In this document: in pieces, positions 35,483 to 44,507 of the stretch
Position numbering within the stretch: position 1 is the first letter of the stretch
Layout of the letters: each line of letters starts with the position of its first letter
Source of the DNA: Paraburkholderia ultramafica
GTDB lineage: Bacteria > Pseudomonadota > Gammaproteobacteria > Burkholderiales > Burkholderiaceae
Length of the DNA: 64,000 nt
NCBI RefSeq assembly: GCF_902859915.1
Contig: NZ_CADIKK010000002.1
Location: forward strand, 124,001-188,000
Reading direction: 5' to 3'
The notes under the pieces: model-generated
Databases searched by the model: none
What the model was told of the DNA's origin: nothing
What the model saw: the letters and a program-made list of their open reading frames with translations, nothing else
Made by a program: the position numbers and the translations under genes

Positions 35483-35938
35483 GTGAAGCAAGCGTGGGCT
35501 TTCTCCTGCATCCTCGCCTTGAGCGCGATCCTCTGCGGATGCGGCAAGGACGGATCGCAAAACGCTACTCAGGAACCGGGCGCATCCGCGAGTCAGGCGC
35601 CCGGTCAGCCTGGGCAGGCCGCGAGCGGCACACCCGCCGCATCGGGCGCGCTGGCCGCCGTCACCAAGGCGCAGTTGCCGGGGGAAGCAGCCGAAACGCT
35701 GCGTCTGATCAAAGCGGGCGGGCCTTTCCCTTTTGGCGAGGACGGTGTCTTGTTCCGCAATAGCGCGGCATTGCTGCCGCAGCATCCGCGCGGCTACTAC
35801 CATGCCTACACAGTTCGCACACCTGGCTCGGCGGATCGCGGGCAGCGCCGCATTGTATGTGGTGGACCGCGCAGGCAGACTGGCGACTGCTACTACACCG
35901 ACGATTACTACGCCAGTTTCAAACGCATTGCGGAATAA
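35483..35938 (+). CDS. Lipoprotein with barnase/RNase Sa-like fold lacking catalytic residues
   Basis: 151 residues from GTG at 35483 (GGAG 12 bp upstream). Residues 1-20 are a lipoprotein signal with lipobox Leu-Cys-Gly-Cys20. A Gln/Pro/Ala/Gly linker leads to a domain of about 90 residues that matches microbial guanyl-specific RNases: GGPFPFGEDGVLFRNSAALL, then RGYYHAYTVRTPGSADRGQRR, then IVCGG and CYYTDDYYASF. In RNase Sa and barnase relatives the general base is Glu in YYHEYTV and the general acid is His in GDHYATF. Here these are Ala108 and Tyr142, while the substrate arginine (Arg123) remains. It is probably not an active RNase. No barstar-type inhibitor gene is adjacent. The protein should be anchored in a membrane, most likely the outer one. 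Confidence 0.8.
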   Translation: MKQAWAFSCILALSAILCGCGKDGSQNATQEPGASASQAPGQPGQAASGTPAASGALAAVTKAQLPGEAAETLRLIKAGGPFPFGEDGVLFRNSAALLPQHPRGYYHAYTVRTPGSADRGQRRIVCGGPRRQTGDCYYTDDYYASFKRIAE

Positions 35939-35945
35939 CTTGAGC

Positions 35946-35993
35946 CAATGAAAGACGCCCCATGCCTCCTATAAAGGAGACGTCGGGGCATTG
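35946..35993 (+). terminator. Imperfect hairpin after the RNase-like gene
   Basis: CAATG, GCCCC and CTCCT on the left arm pair with AGGAG, GGGGC and CATTG on the right, with internal mismatches, followed by TTTTC. It starts 8 bp after the stop. Confidence 0.6.
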
Positions 35994-36115
35994 CGTTTTC
36001 AGAGACCAAACGCAACCCCACGCATATAAATCCAGATGACTCGGGCCTTTGCAATCCGGGATGCCATCTGATTTCGTTCGCCATCGTTTCTCTCCAGTCG
36101 TTGCACCACGTCCTT

Positions 36116-37708
36116 ATGTCGAGAATGACCGCCAATGCGATGAGCCGCCGGCACCTGCTGACGCTGATCGGCAAGAACCTCGGCGCGGCCGCCATGATGC
36201 AAGGCATGGGTACGCTTGGGTTCGCCGCTACCTCGACCTACGCCGGACCGATCAGACTCGATGGCGCACCCAAAGGAACGCGAATTCTCGTGCTCGGCGC
36301 GGGCATTGCTGGCCTCGTCGCGGCCTTTGAGTTGAGGAACGCGGGCTACCACGTGCAGGTGCTGGAGTACAACGACCGCGCAGGTGGTCGGGCCTGGACT
36401 GTCAGGGGCGGTGATCGCTATACAGAACTCGGCGGTGCCACCCAGTACTGCGATTTCGCCGACGGACTTTATCTGAACCCAGGACCGTGGCGCATTCCGT
36501 ATCACCACCAGGGCGTACTCGACTATGCAAAGCGCCTGAAGGTGTCGCTCGAGCCCTTCATCCAGGTCAATTACAACGCCTACCTGCATTCGACGGAGGC
36601 TTTCGGTGGCAAGCCGCAACGATTCCGGGCGGTGCAGACCGACTATCAAGGCTATGTTGCCGAACTGCTGTCCAAAGCAATCCGCAAGGACGCACTCGAT
36701 GATGCGTTGTCAGTCGAAGATGCGGATCTGCTACTCGAATCCCTGCGCCAATGGGGCGCGCTCGGTTGGGATGGTCGCTATCAGGCGGGCCGGCAAAGCA
36801 GTGAACGCCGCGGATTCGCGACCGCGCACGGCGGTGGGCTGATGCCCGAGGCCGTACCGTCGGATCTACTCCCGCGCGACCCCTTGCTTGCATCGCGTTT
36901 GTGGCAATGGCTCTCGTCTGGCAACGAGCAGGATTTCCAGAGCAGCATTTTTCAGCCCGTCGGCGGCATGGACAGAATTGCCCATGCGCTTCATTCGCAG
37001 GTCGCGAGCGCCGTCATGTTCAACGCAAGAGTCACGGCGATCTTGCAGGACGAGCAAGGCGTCACAGTGCGCTATACCGATACGACCACCCGGACCGAAC
37101 GGAACGCGCACGCAGATTGGCTGGTGTGCACCATTCCGCTCTCGATTCTGAGTCAGATCGACATTGCGGTCGGCCCGGCCATGCGCGCCGCGATCGATGC
37201 GGTGCCCTACGAGACATCGGTGAAAATCGGCTTGCAATTCGGCCGGCGATTCTGGGAAGAAGACGAGCAGATCTACGGCGGCATCACGCATACTGACCTG
37301 CCGATCTCGACGATCGGCTATCCGGCGACAGGTTACGGATCGACCGGTCCTGCGGTGCTGCTCGGCGCCTACATGTGGGGGCCCGCCAGCTATGAGATGG
37401 GTGCGCTGCCCCCTGCCGAACGGATCGCGGTCGTATTGAGCCAGGGCAGCCAGATTCATCCGCAGTACGCGCGCGAGTACCAGAACGGCTTCGCGATGAG
37501 CTGGAGCCGGTCACCGTTCACGAACGGCTGCTTCGCCGCATGGACGGATGCGTTGAGAAAAGCGCATTACGCGAATCTCTGTCAGATCGACGGACGGATC
37601 GTCCTTGCCGGAGAGCACGCTTCCCATATCCCGGCATGGCAGGAAGGCGCCGTGCTGTCGTCACTGGATGCGATCACCCGGCTGCATCGGAGAATCGTCA
37701 ATGGATAG
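36116..37708 (+). CDS. Tat-exported flavin amine oxidase/dehydrogenase
   Basis: About 530 residues. A Tat signal lies at the N-terminus (MSRRHLLTLIGKNLGAAAM), so the folded flavoprotein is exported. The FAD-binding Rossmann motif is VLVLGAGIAGLVAAFELRNAG followed by the second motif EYNDRAGGRAWT; the C-terminal FAD segment is VLAGEHASHIPAWQEGAVLSS, as in monoamine and L-amino acid oxidases. The start could be 36101, 36116 or 36140; none has a good ribosome site. Its stop lies inside the next gene, a c-type cytochrome, so the two are coupled. This suggests a dehydrogenase that passes electrons to the cytochrome rather than to oxygen, as shown for nicotine oxidoreductase NicA2 and CycN. The substrate amine is unknown. 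Confidence 0.85.
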   Translation: MSRMTANAMSRRHLLTLIGKNLGAAAMMQGMGTLGFAATSTYAGPIRLDGAPKGTRILVLGAGIAGLVAAFELRNAGYHVQVLEYNDRAGGRAWTVRGGDRYTELGGATQYCDFADGLYLNPGPWRIPYHHQGVLDYAKRLKVSLEPFIQVNYNAYLHSTEAFGGKPQRFRAVQTDYQGYVAELLSKAIRKDALDDALSVEDADLLLESLRQWGALGWDGRYQAGRQSSERRGFATAHGGGLMPEAVPSDLLPRDPLLASRLWQWLSSGNEQDFQSSIFQPVGGMDRIAHALHSQVASAVMFNARVTAILQDEQGVTVRYTDTTTRTERNAHADWLVCTIPLSILSQIDIAVGPAMRAAIDAVPYETSVKIGLQFGRRFWEEDEQIYGGITHTDLPISTIGYPATGYGSTGPAVLLGAYMWGPASYEMGALPPAERIAVVLSQGSQIHPQYAREYQNGFAMSWSRSPFTNGCFAAWTDALRKAHYANLCQIDGRIVLAGEHASHIPAWQEGAVLSSLDAITRLHRRIVNG

Positions 37709-38120
37709 GCCGACGCTGATCCTCTGCGTGATGCTGATGGCCTTGCTGATGGGAGCCGGGGCGGTGTCGGCTCAAGCCGTGGCACAGGACGCACCACGCA
37801 CTTTCACGATTTCGCCGGGCGACCGCTTCACTGAAAAAACCGGCGAAGCGCTTTACAACGCTAGCTGCGCGGGATGCCATATGCCGGATGGAAAAGGCGC
37901 ACAGGGCGCGGGTCACTACCCGGCGCTCGCTGACAACCCGGCAGTCGAAGCAGCGCCCTACGTCATCGTCAACGTACTGCATGGCCGAAAGGGAATGCCA
38001 TCGTTTGGCGACGCGATGAATGACGATCAGGTCGCTGCTGTCGTCAACTACACGAGAACCCATTTCGGCAATCGATTTGCCGGAAGTGTCACGCCGAGCG
38101 AGGTTAGAAGTTTGCGCTGA
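37701..38120 (+). CDS. Periplasmic c-type cytochrome, partner of the amine oxidase
   Basis: 139 residues with a Sec signal peptide (MDRPTLILCVMLMALLMGAG, cut near Val-Ser-Ala-Gln-Ala). A single haem site CAGCH lies near residue 55, with the distal Met ligand probably in GRKGMPSFGD, a monohaem class-I cytochrome. The ATG overlaps the end of the flavoenzyme gene by 8 bp. It is likely the electron acceptor of that enzyme and would pass electrons to a terminal oxidase. No oxidase subunit is encoded here. Confidence 0.88.
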   Translation: MDRPTLILCVMLMALLMGAGAVSAQAVAQDAPRTFTISPGDRFTEKTGEALYNASCAGCHMPDGKGAQGAGHYPALADNPAVEAAPYVIVNVLHGRKGMPSFGDAMNDDQVAAVVNYTRTHFGNRFAGSVTPSEVRSLR

Positions 38121-38433
38121 GTTCACGTGGCATGGCTATCGCCCGGCCTCTTACCCGCACCTACCTCCATCGCTTCACGAGACCTATGGCCCGATGTACC
38201 CGGGTCTGTCCTTACGCCAACGTCGGCCCTCGATGTCCGCTTAAGTGCCCCACACGTTCGGTGCTGTCCCCTTGACTCACGGCATGCGGCCCCTCGCGAT
38301 GATCCGGAGTTCGGCATCCTGCCGCTAAGGGAATTTCCCCACTGCGGATTTCCGCCGATATGCCGTTATTCAATTGCGGCGGGCAGATGGCGCAGCCAGA
38401 TGTCTTTCAACGGCCTTGCAATTTGGAAATAAA
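38121..38433. other. Intergenic region before the chemoreceptor
   Basis: 313 bp without a supported gene. The last 60 bp (to 38433) are AT-richer and probably hold the chemoreceptor promoter. Confidence 0.4.
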
Positions 38434-39993
38434 GTGAACCGTCTTAGTTTGAATACAAAGTTATGGCTGGCCTTGCTGGTTACGTGGCTGGGCCTTCTGT
38501 TCCTCGGTGGCTGGGCCGCCATGCAATCGCGCAACACCATGCTGACCGGGCGCAAGGCCGCGATCGAAGACGTGGTCAACGCGGCGAACGGAATTGTCGC
38601 CGAATACGCGAAGATGGCCGAGCGAAACGAGTTGACGCAGGCGCAAGCGCAGCAGCAGGCGATGGCGCGGCTCTCAGCCATGCGTTTCCCCGGCAATGGC
38701 TACATGATCGTTACCACGGCGCAACCCGTCGTCATCATGCATCCGGTACTCGCCGATCTGCGCAACAAGGACGTGAACACCTATGCGGACACCAACGGCA
38801 AGCTTCTGTTCGTAGAGATGGTCAAGCTCGCGCAGGCGAGAGGTGAAGGCTTTGTCGACTATATGGCGCGCCTGCCCGGCAAGACAGACCGGGTTCCGAA
38901 GATCGCTTTCGTGAAGCGCTTCGCGCCGTGGGACTGGTATCTGATCTCAGGCGTCTATGTCAACGATGTCGATGAAGCTTTCAGGACTGACCTGCTGAGT
39001 TACCTCGCGATGATCTGCGTGATCGGCAGCCTCGGATCAGTCGCGCTCGTGATGATCATCCGCAATGTCAAACGCAGCCTCGGGGGCGAGCCCGCGTACG
39101 CGGCCACGGTTGCAGAAGCGATCGCGGATGGCGATTTCTCACACGATGTCACGCTCGGCGCTGGCGATAGCGGCAGCATGCTGTTCGCAATGCAGCGCAT
39201 GCAGCACCGGCTGGCCGACACAATCCGGCGCATTCGCGGCGGGACGGAGACCATTACCGTCGCCGCCGAGCAGATTGCGGCGGGCAACCTGGACCTGTCG
39301 GCGCGCACCGAACAGCAGGCATCGTCGCTCGGCGAAACGGCGGCGAGCATGGAACAACTGACCGCGACCGTCAAGCAGAACGCGGACAACGCGCGTCAGG
39401 CCAACCAGATGGCGCTCACCACTTCGCGTATTGCCGGTGAAGGAGGCGCGGCGGTGCAGCAGGTGGTCGATACGATGCAGACCATCGCGAGCAGTTCGGT
39501 ACGGGTCGTCGATATTATTTCGGTTATCGAAGGGATCGCATTCCAGACCAACATCCTCGCGCTCAATGCGGCTGTCGAGGCTGCTCGAGCGGGTGAGGAG
39601 GGCCGGGGTTTTGCCGTGGTCGCCGGCGAGGTTCGCAACCTCGCGCACCGCAGCTCGGAAGCAGCCAAGGAAATCAAGCGTCTCATCGAGGATTCGGTCG
39701 AGCGGGTCGAAAATGGCAAGGCGCTGGTGGAAAAGGCGGGCAATACAATGCAGTCGCTGGTTCATTCCGTACAACACGTAACCGATATCATCAGCGAAAT
39801 CTCCACGGCGTCGGAAGAGCAGACACGCGGTATCGAGCAGGTGAACGTCGCTATTGCGCAGATGGACGAGACGACGCAACAAAACGCAGCGATGGTCGAA
39901 CAGGCAGCCGCCGCGGCGCAGTCCATGCAGGAACAGGCACAGATGCTTCGCGACCTCGTCAATGTGTTCCGTCTCGGCGCAATGAGCGCGTGA
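38434..39993 (+). CDS. Methyl-accepting chemotaxis protein with sCache-type sensor
   Basis: 519 residues from GTG at 38434. One span at the N-terminus ([20 protein letters not shown]) and another near residue 185-205 enclose a periplasmic single-Cache domain ([21 protein letters not shown], then [27 protein letters not shown]). Then come a HAMP-like stretch and a signalling domain with the MCP hairpin tip [20 protein letters not shown]. It senses a small ligand, often an organic acid or amine, and drives CheA. The next intact partner genes are not in the window. The position after the amine oxidase pair may hint at shared substrates, which is only inference. Confidence 0.9.
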   Translation: MNRLSLNTKLWLALLVTWLGLLFLGGWAAMQSRNTMLTGRKAAIEDVVNAANGIVAEYAKMAERNELTQAQAQQQAMARLSAMRFPGNGYMIVTTAQPVVIMHPVLADLRNKDVNTYADTNGKLLFVEMVKLAQARGEGFVDYMARLPGKTDRVPKIAFVKRFAPWDWYLISGVYVNDVDEAFRTDLLSYLAMICVIGSLGSVALVMIIRNVKRSLGGEPAYAATVAEAIADGDFSHDVTLGAGDSGSMLFAMQRMQHRLADTIRRIRGGTETITVAAEQIAAGNLDLSARTEQQASSLGETAASMEQLTATVKQNADNARQANQMALTTSRIAGEGGAAVQQVVDTMQTIASSSVRVVDIISVIEGIAFQTNILALNAAVEAARAGEEGRGFAVVAGEVRNLAHRSSEAAKEIKRLIEDSVERVENGKALVEKAGNTMQSLVHSVQHVTDIISEISTASEEQTRGIEQVNVAIAQMDETTQQNAAMVEQAAAAAQSMQEQAQMLRDLVNVFRLGAMSA

Positions 39994-40002
39994 GCTCGGC
40001 GA

Positions 40003-40031
40003 GGCGTGGCCATACGGCCACGCCCCTTACT
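40003..40031 (+). terminator. Intrinsic terminator after the chemoreceptor gene
   Basis: GGCGTGGCC pairs with GGCCACGCC around ATAC, followed by CCTTACTTTT. Confidence 0.75.
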
Positions 40032-40136
40032 TTTGCGAGCGCATTCAACGCCCCGCCAATATTCCCATAGGAAGAAGTCGCGATCGAGTTCGTCGAACCG
40101 CTTGTGCTACCTCATCCAGCCAATCGCGCCAGGAAA

Positions 40137-40560
40137 CTACCTCGGGCACGGCCCGGTCGACTGCCGAACCTGCAATAGCGCGCGCACCTCGTGCCCACGT
40201 TGCGATTGTTTGCCGTCGAGCGCGTCGAGCAGGTGCTGCGCCGCAAGCCACCCGATCTCAGCGGTGTCGACTCGCATTGTTGTCAGCGCGGGGCGCATCT
40301 CTTTCGCGATCGCGAGATCGTCGAAGCCTGTCACGGACAGTTCGCCGGGAATCGCGATCCCCCAGATCCTCCGCTTCGCGCAGCACCCCAAGCGCGATGT
40401 GGTCGTTGCCGCAGATGATCGCGCTCGGGCGCTCAGTCTGGGATTGCCAGATCGCGCGCAGGCTGCGCCGCCCGAAGCCGATCGTCGATTCGCCTTCGAG
40501 TAAATGCTCTGGCCGTACCGCGAGGCCGTGCTGGTCGGGGGCCGGGTTGTGTCCGGGGTA
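40137..40560 (-). pseudogene. LacI-family regulator fragment with a frameshift
   Basis: Two minus-strand frames together encode the C-terminal third of a LacI-type effector domain. The first reads HGLAVRPEHLLEGESTIGFG, then RPSAIICGNDHIALGVLREAEDLG. At the run of five G near 40365 the frame shifts to IAIPGELSVTGFDDLAIAKE, then RPALTTMRVDTAEIGWLAAQ. Removing one G restores a continuous LacI domain (LGIAIP). The DNA-binding and N-terminal lobes are absent upstream. So it is a deletion remnant with an added homopolymer frameshift. Confidence 0.75.
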
Positions 40561-40736
40561 TCGAGGGAATCGGGCATCGGGTTATGCAGCAGAGGGCCAG
40601 TCGGGAACGCCCGCCATCTCAGAGGTGCAAGTATGAGAGCGCGTTTGCCGGGTAAACACCCGATCATCGATGGCCGAATGGCCGCAATGACAGTGAGCCG
40701 AGCCGAATCGTTGAAATCTGCTGGCCGCCCCCTTCG

Positions 40737-43700
40737 CTAAGCGGAGAGCGCAGCGTCCACCGCAGGCAGATAGCTGTTGAAGCCCGCTTCCGCGAGGGCT
40801 GCGCGCGCGCGCTTCAGTTCGCGCCGCGTTTCTTCACTAGCTCGGTCTTGCTGCGTGCGAGCGAGGGCGCGGCCGCGCGCCACAAAAAGCTGCGCCCACG
40901 GCAGCGGCTCGGCGCACGTATAGTCTTCGAGCGCAGCGACATAGCGCAATGCGCCGGCCGCATCGCCGGCGGACAACATCGCGTCAATCGCGTCACGGTA
41001 GAACCACAGATGATTGTGACCAACCGCGCCGCGCCGCAGCATGTCGGCGCCTTCGGCGAGCAGGCGCGCGCGTTCGCCGTTGTCGTCGACGGCGCGGCTC
41101 AGTGCCCCCACGGCCTTGGGTGCGCTGAACTGCGTACCCACCTCGCAACAGATCGCCAGCGCTTCACGCAGCAGATCGGCGGCCTCGCGCCGACGCCCGC
41201 TTTCGAGCAGGACGCGCGCTCGCATTTCCATGTTCTGCGCTTCGAAGCGGCGAGCGCCCAATTGACGGATGATCTGCATCTCGCGCTCGAGGTGGGCGAG
41301 AGTCGCCTGCATGTCGCCCATTTCGTAGCAGGCAAAGACGCCCAAGGTTTCGCAGAGCATCTGCGCCCGCGGCTGGCCGACCAGCGCCGCGGCGCGTGCG
41401 GCGGCGCTGACGTCCTCGCGCGCCGCGCGTGCCTCGTTGAGGAAGATCCTGCTGAAGCCCACCATCGAACGATTGGCGACCTCGATCCGGCCGAAGCCGT
41501 GTTCGCGGCTCAATGCGACGCACCGGCTGAAGTGCTCGAAAGCGGTGCGCATGCGTCCTTGCGCGTAGGCGGCATCCGCGATGCCGCCAAGCGCACGCGC
41601 CTCGGCTTCGGGCGAGCCGAGCCGCGTTGCGTAGGCAAGCCCAAGCTCATGCTCGGTACGGCAGTCATCGATCCTGCCAAGCGGAAAGAGGATGTTGCCA
41701 CGCAGGTGATGAAGGCGCGCGAGTTCCGCGACCTTATCCAGACGCTGCGCCACGTGCTGAGCCGCGTCGAGCAGAGAGAGGGCTTCGGCGAGGCCTTCAC
41801 TCACCCGCAGCCCTTCGGCGAGCCCTATCTGCGATTGACAAAGCTCCGCCTGGTCCGGCGCCGCGGCTACGGCCGCGCGGTATGTCGCGATCGATCCGGC
41901 GATGTCGCCGAGATCGCGTTGGAGTTCGCCCCTGAAGCAGATCAGCGCGTGGCGATCGCTAGCCGTTTGCGCGATCTGCAGACCTCGCTCGACTAGCCGG
42001 AATGCCGCCTCGGTCAGGTAGGCCGCGCGTTGCGCGAGCGCGGTGTCGAAGTAGGCGCGCGGTGCCCGTTCGTCCTCGGCGCGATCGAGATGTTGGGCGT
42101 GAAGCACCAGGTCGGTCGCCGCAAACCAGTCGGCCGCGCGGCGGTGCAACTCGCGTCGGCGCGCGTGCAGCAGCGTCGAGTAGACGCTCTCCTGGATCAG
42201 CGCGTGGGCAAACAGGAAATCGTCACCTTCCGGCACGACGAGCGCGTTGGCGACGAGCCCATCGCAAACGTACTCTGGTGTATCGATCAGCCGCCGCAGC
42301 AAGGCGAGGCCAAAGCGCTGGCCGATCACCGCGGCGGCCTGGAACGCCTCGCGGTCGCGCGCGCCCAGCCGGTCCATGCGCGCCAGCACGAGGCTCTGGA
42401 TGGTCGCGGGAACGGCTTCTTCGCTGCCTTCCTCGGCGTTATGCAGGAGTTGTTCGAGGAACAGCGGATTGCCGCCGGCGCGTTCGATGCAGGCCCGCGC
42501 GACCCGCTCGCTCGCATCGATAAAGCCGCCGGCCAGGTTCAGCGCCTCGTCGCTGCGCAGCGGGCCCAGGTCGATCGTGACGAAGGGCGTGCCACGACAA
42601 CCTGCGCGCCATGCCGCGTCGAGCGCATCACCGTCCACGCGCGAGGTCATCACCAGCAGGCCCGGACCGTTCGCGATCGCGACGGCGAAGGCGGCCAGAT
42701 AACTGAGCACCTGCGGATCAGCCCAATGAAGGTCTTCCACGACAATCATGCCTGGCTTGCGCCGGCACACATCCGCGCTGATCGCTGCTGCGACCGCACG
42801 CTTGCCGCGCGTGCGTGCGGCATTGTCCATCGCGTCGTAGAGCGTGCGCCATTCGTCGGTTTGCGGGAGGTCGAGGATGTCGTGGAGAAACATCAGTTGA
42901 TCGGGACCGACGGCCCCGGACGCGGCAACCTGTGCCGCGGCGGCGCGCCGTTCGTCGGCGCTGGCCGCCGGCCGCAGGTCCAGCAGGCTGTCGACGATCG
43001 TGCGAATAGGGTCCTGGTCCTTGCCCACGCCGAAATCCAGAACGAGGGCGCGGTGGCTGGCAAAGCCCAAGGTTTCGGCGAAGCGGCGCATCTCGTCGAC
43101 GAGCCGCGTCTTGCCGATGCCTGCCTCGCCGCGCACATAGACGACGTGGCCGGCGCGCTGCTCAAGACACGTATGCGCGAGGCCCTTGAACTGTTCGAGT
43201 TCAGCCTTGCGGCCGACAAATACGCCGCGGCTTGCCGTGAGCGGTTCAAAGGCGACGCTGCGCAGACGCCACACGCGCACCGGCGCGTCGATTCCCTTGA
43301 AGCGCATCGTGCCGACGGCATCGCTCAGCACGACGTTGCCGAGCGCGCGATGCACGCTATCGGAGAGCAACGTCTCCCCCGGGCCGGCGGCGGCGACCAG
43401 CCGGGCAGCGAGGTTCACGGAGTCGCCGAGTACCGTGTAGTCCTGAACGTCCGCGCGCTCGAACGAACCCGCGACCACCTCGCCGCTGGCGATGCCCACG
43501 TGTGCCCTTAGCGGGGGCGATGCGTGCTCGGCCAGCCCGTTAAGTGCCTCATGAATTTCCAGCGCGGCGCGCGCCGCGCGCAGCGGATCGGTGTCATGCG
43601 CGCGTGGCGCGCCGAAGATCGCCATCACGGCGTCGCCGATGTGCTTGTCGATCGTGCCGCCGTAGCTGAGCACGATCCGATCGACGAGCGCCGTGTAACG

Positions 43701-44027
43701 TGCGGTCAATTCGCTTAGCTCTTCGGGGTCGAGCGTTTGCGACAGCGCGGTAAAGCCGCACAGATCGGCGAACAGAATGGTGACCTGGCGCCGCTCGCTT
43801 GCGGGCACATTGACGACTGCGGGCGATGCCGCGCGCCGCGCGGCGTCGCGCTGATCGGCGATCGCCGCCAGCAGGCGCTTGCGGTGGCCGAGCGAGACGA
43901 CGCCGAGCTCTTTCAGATCCGCGTCGTTGAGTTGCTCCAGCATCGAGACATCGATGTCGTTTTCGGTAAATGCGGGGGCGTATTGCTCGAGCCCCAACGC
44001 ATGCAGCCACTGATCGATATCCATCAC
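40737..44027 (-). CDS. SAM domain-class III nucleotide cyclase-AAA ATPase-TPR signalling protein
   Basis: 1096 residues. Residues 1-65 form a SAM domain (QWLHALGLEQYAPAFTENDI). Residues 80-260 are a class-III cyclase with both metal aspartates (D88 in FADLCGF, D132 in HIGDAVMA), the adenine-type Lys128, and transition-state N205 and R209 in GDSVNLAARL, so it should be active, probably as an adenylate cyclase. An AAA/STAND ATPase follows (Walker A GEAGIGKTRL; Walker B MIVVEDLHWAD), then a long helical repeat region with TPR-like units to the end. This architecture is frequent in Burkholderiales, but its inputs are unknown. It is divergent from a transporter that carries a cyclic-nucleotide-binding domain. 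Confidence 0.9.
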   Translation of the reverse strand: MMDIDQWLHALGLEQYAPAFTENDIDVSMLEQLNDADLKELGVVSLGHRKRLLAAIADQRDAARRAASPAVVNVPASERRQVTILFADLCGFTALSQTLDPEELSELTARYTALVDRIVLSYGGTIDKHIGDAVMAIFGAPRAHDTDPLRAARAALEIHEALNGLAEHASPPLRAHVGIASGEVVAGSFERADVQDYTVLGDSVNLAARLVAAAGPGETLLSDSVHRALGNVVLSDAVGTMRFKGIDAPVRVWRLRSVAFEPLTASRGVFVGRKAELEQFKGLAHTCLEQRAGHVVYVRGEAGIGKTRLVDEMRRFAETLGFASHRALVLDFGVGKDQDPIRTIVDSLLDLRPAASADERRAAAAQVAASGAVGPDQLMFLHDILDLPQTDEWRTLYDAMDNAARTRGKRAVAAAISADVCRRKPGMIVVEDLHWADPQVLSYLAAFAVAIANGPGLLVMTSRVDGDALDAAWRAGCRGTPFVTIDLGPLRSDEALNLAGGFIDASERVARACIERAGGNPLFLEQLLHNAEEGSEEAVPATIQSLVLARMDRLGARDREAFQAAAVIGQRFGLALLRRLIDTPEYVCDGLVANALVVPEGDDFLFAHALIQESVYSTLLHARRRELHRRAADWFAATDLVLHAQHLDRAEDERAPRAYFDTALAQRAAYLTEAAFRLVERGLQIAQTASDRHALICFRGELQRDLGDIAGSIATYRAAVAAAPDQAELCQSQIGLAEGLRVSEGLAEALSLLDAAQHVAQRLDKVAELARLHHLRGNILFPLGRIDDCRTEHELGLAYATRLGSPEAEARALGGIADAAYAQGRMRTAFEHFSRCVALSREHGFGRIEVANRSMVGFSRIFLNEARAAREDVSAAARAAALVGQPRAQMLCETLGVFACYEMGDMQATLAHLEREMQIIRQLGARRFEAQNMEMRARVLLESGRRREAADLLREALAICCEVGTQFSAPKAVGALSRAVDDNGERARLLAEGADMLRRGAVGHNHLWFYRDAIDAMLSAGDAAGALRYVAALEDYTCAEPLPWAQLFVARGRALARTQQDRASEETRRELKRARAALAEAGFNSYLPAVDAALSA

Positions 44028-44507
44028 CGCCGCCCAATCCGATGCGTTCGAACGCGCTTGCTCCGGCGCTGTTCACTGTCGCGACAGGCTGTCGAACCGG
44101 CTTCACACACCGGGCCGCGCGGCGCCGGCGGATCATACGAATCGACGCCGCGCCTGCCACCGCAAAACGCGTAGCCGGCGCACTGTGCCCGGTGTTCCAG
44201 TATGGGTCACAAAACACAGTGTACGTCTGGCGTGACGGACACGGACAACGGACATGAGCGGTGCCGCACGCGGATTTCGCCGGCAGCACGGCAGCATGAC
44301 TGCGTGGCGTAGTGCGTTGACACTGGCTGCGGCGGCGACGGATACTGCGTAGCGAATCGGGCTCGATATCGGGCGAGCAGGCAAGTGCCACATGCAGTCG
44401 TTCGTCATCCGGAACAATGGATAACGTTTGAACCACGCATCACCGCAGCCCGCCGCGCGCATCGCAACGCCCAGGCGAGACCCTATCCGCTCTCACGGGG
44501 AAGCACT

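Noticed and set aside
42030..43511. Plus-strand frame of 493 codons opposite the cyclase gene
   Set aside because: No motifs or start signal, and the cyclase-AAA-TPR protein on the other strand is unambiguous.
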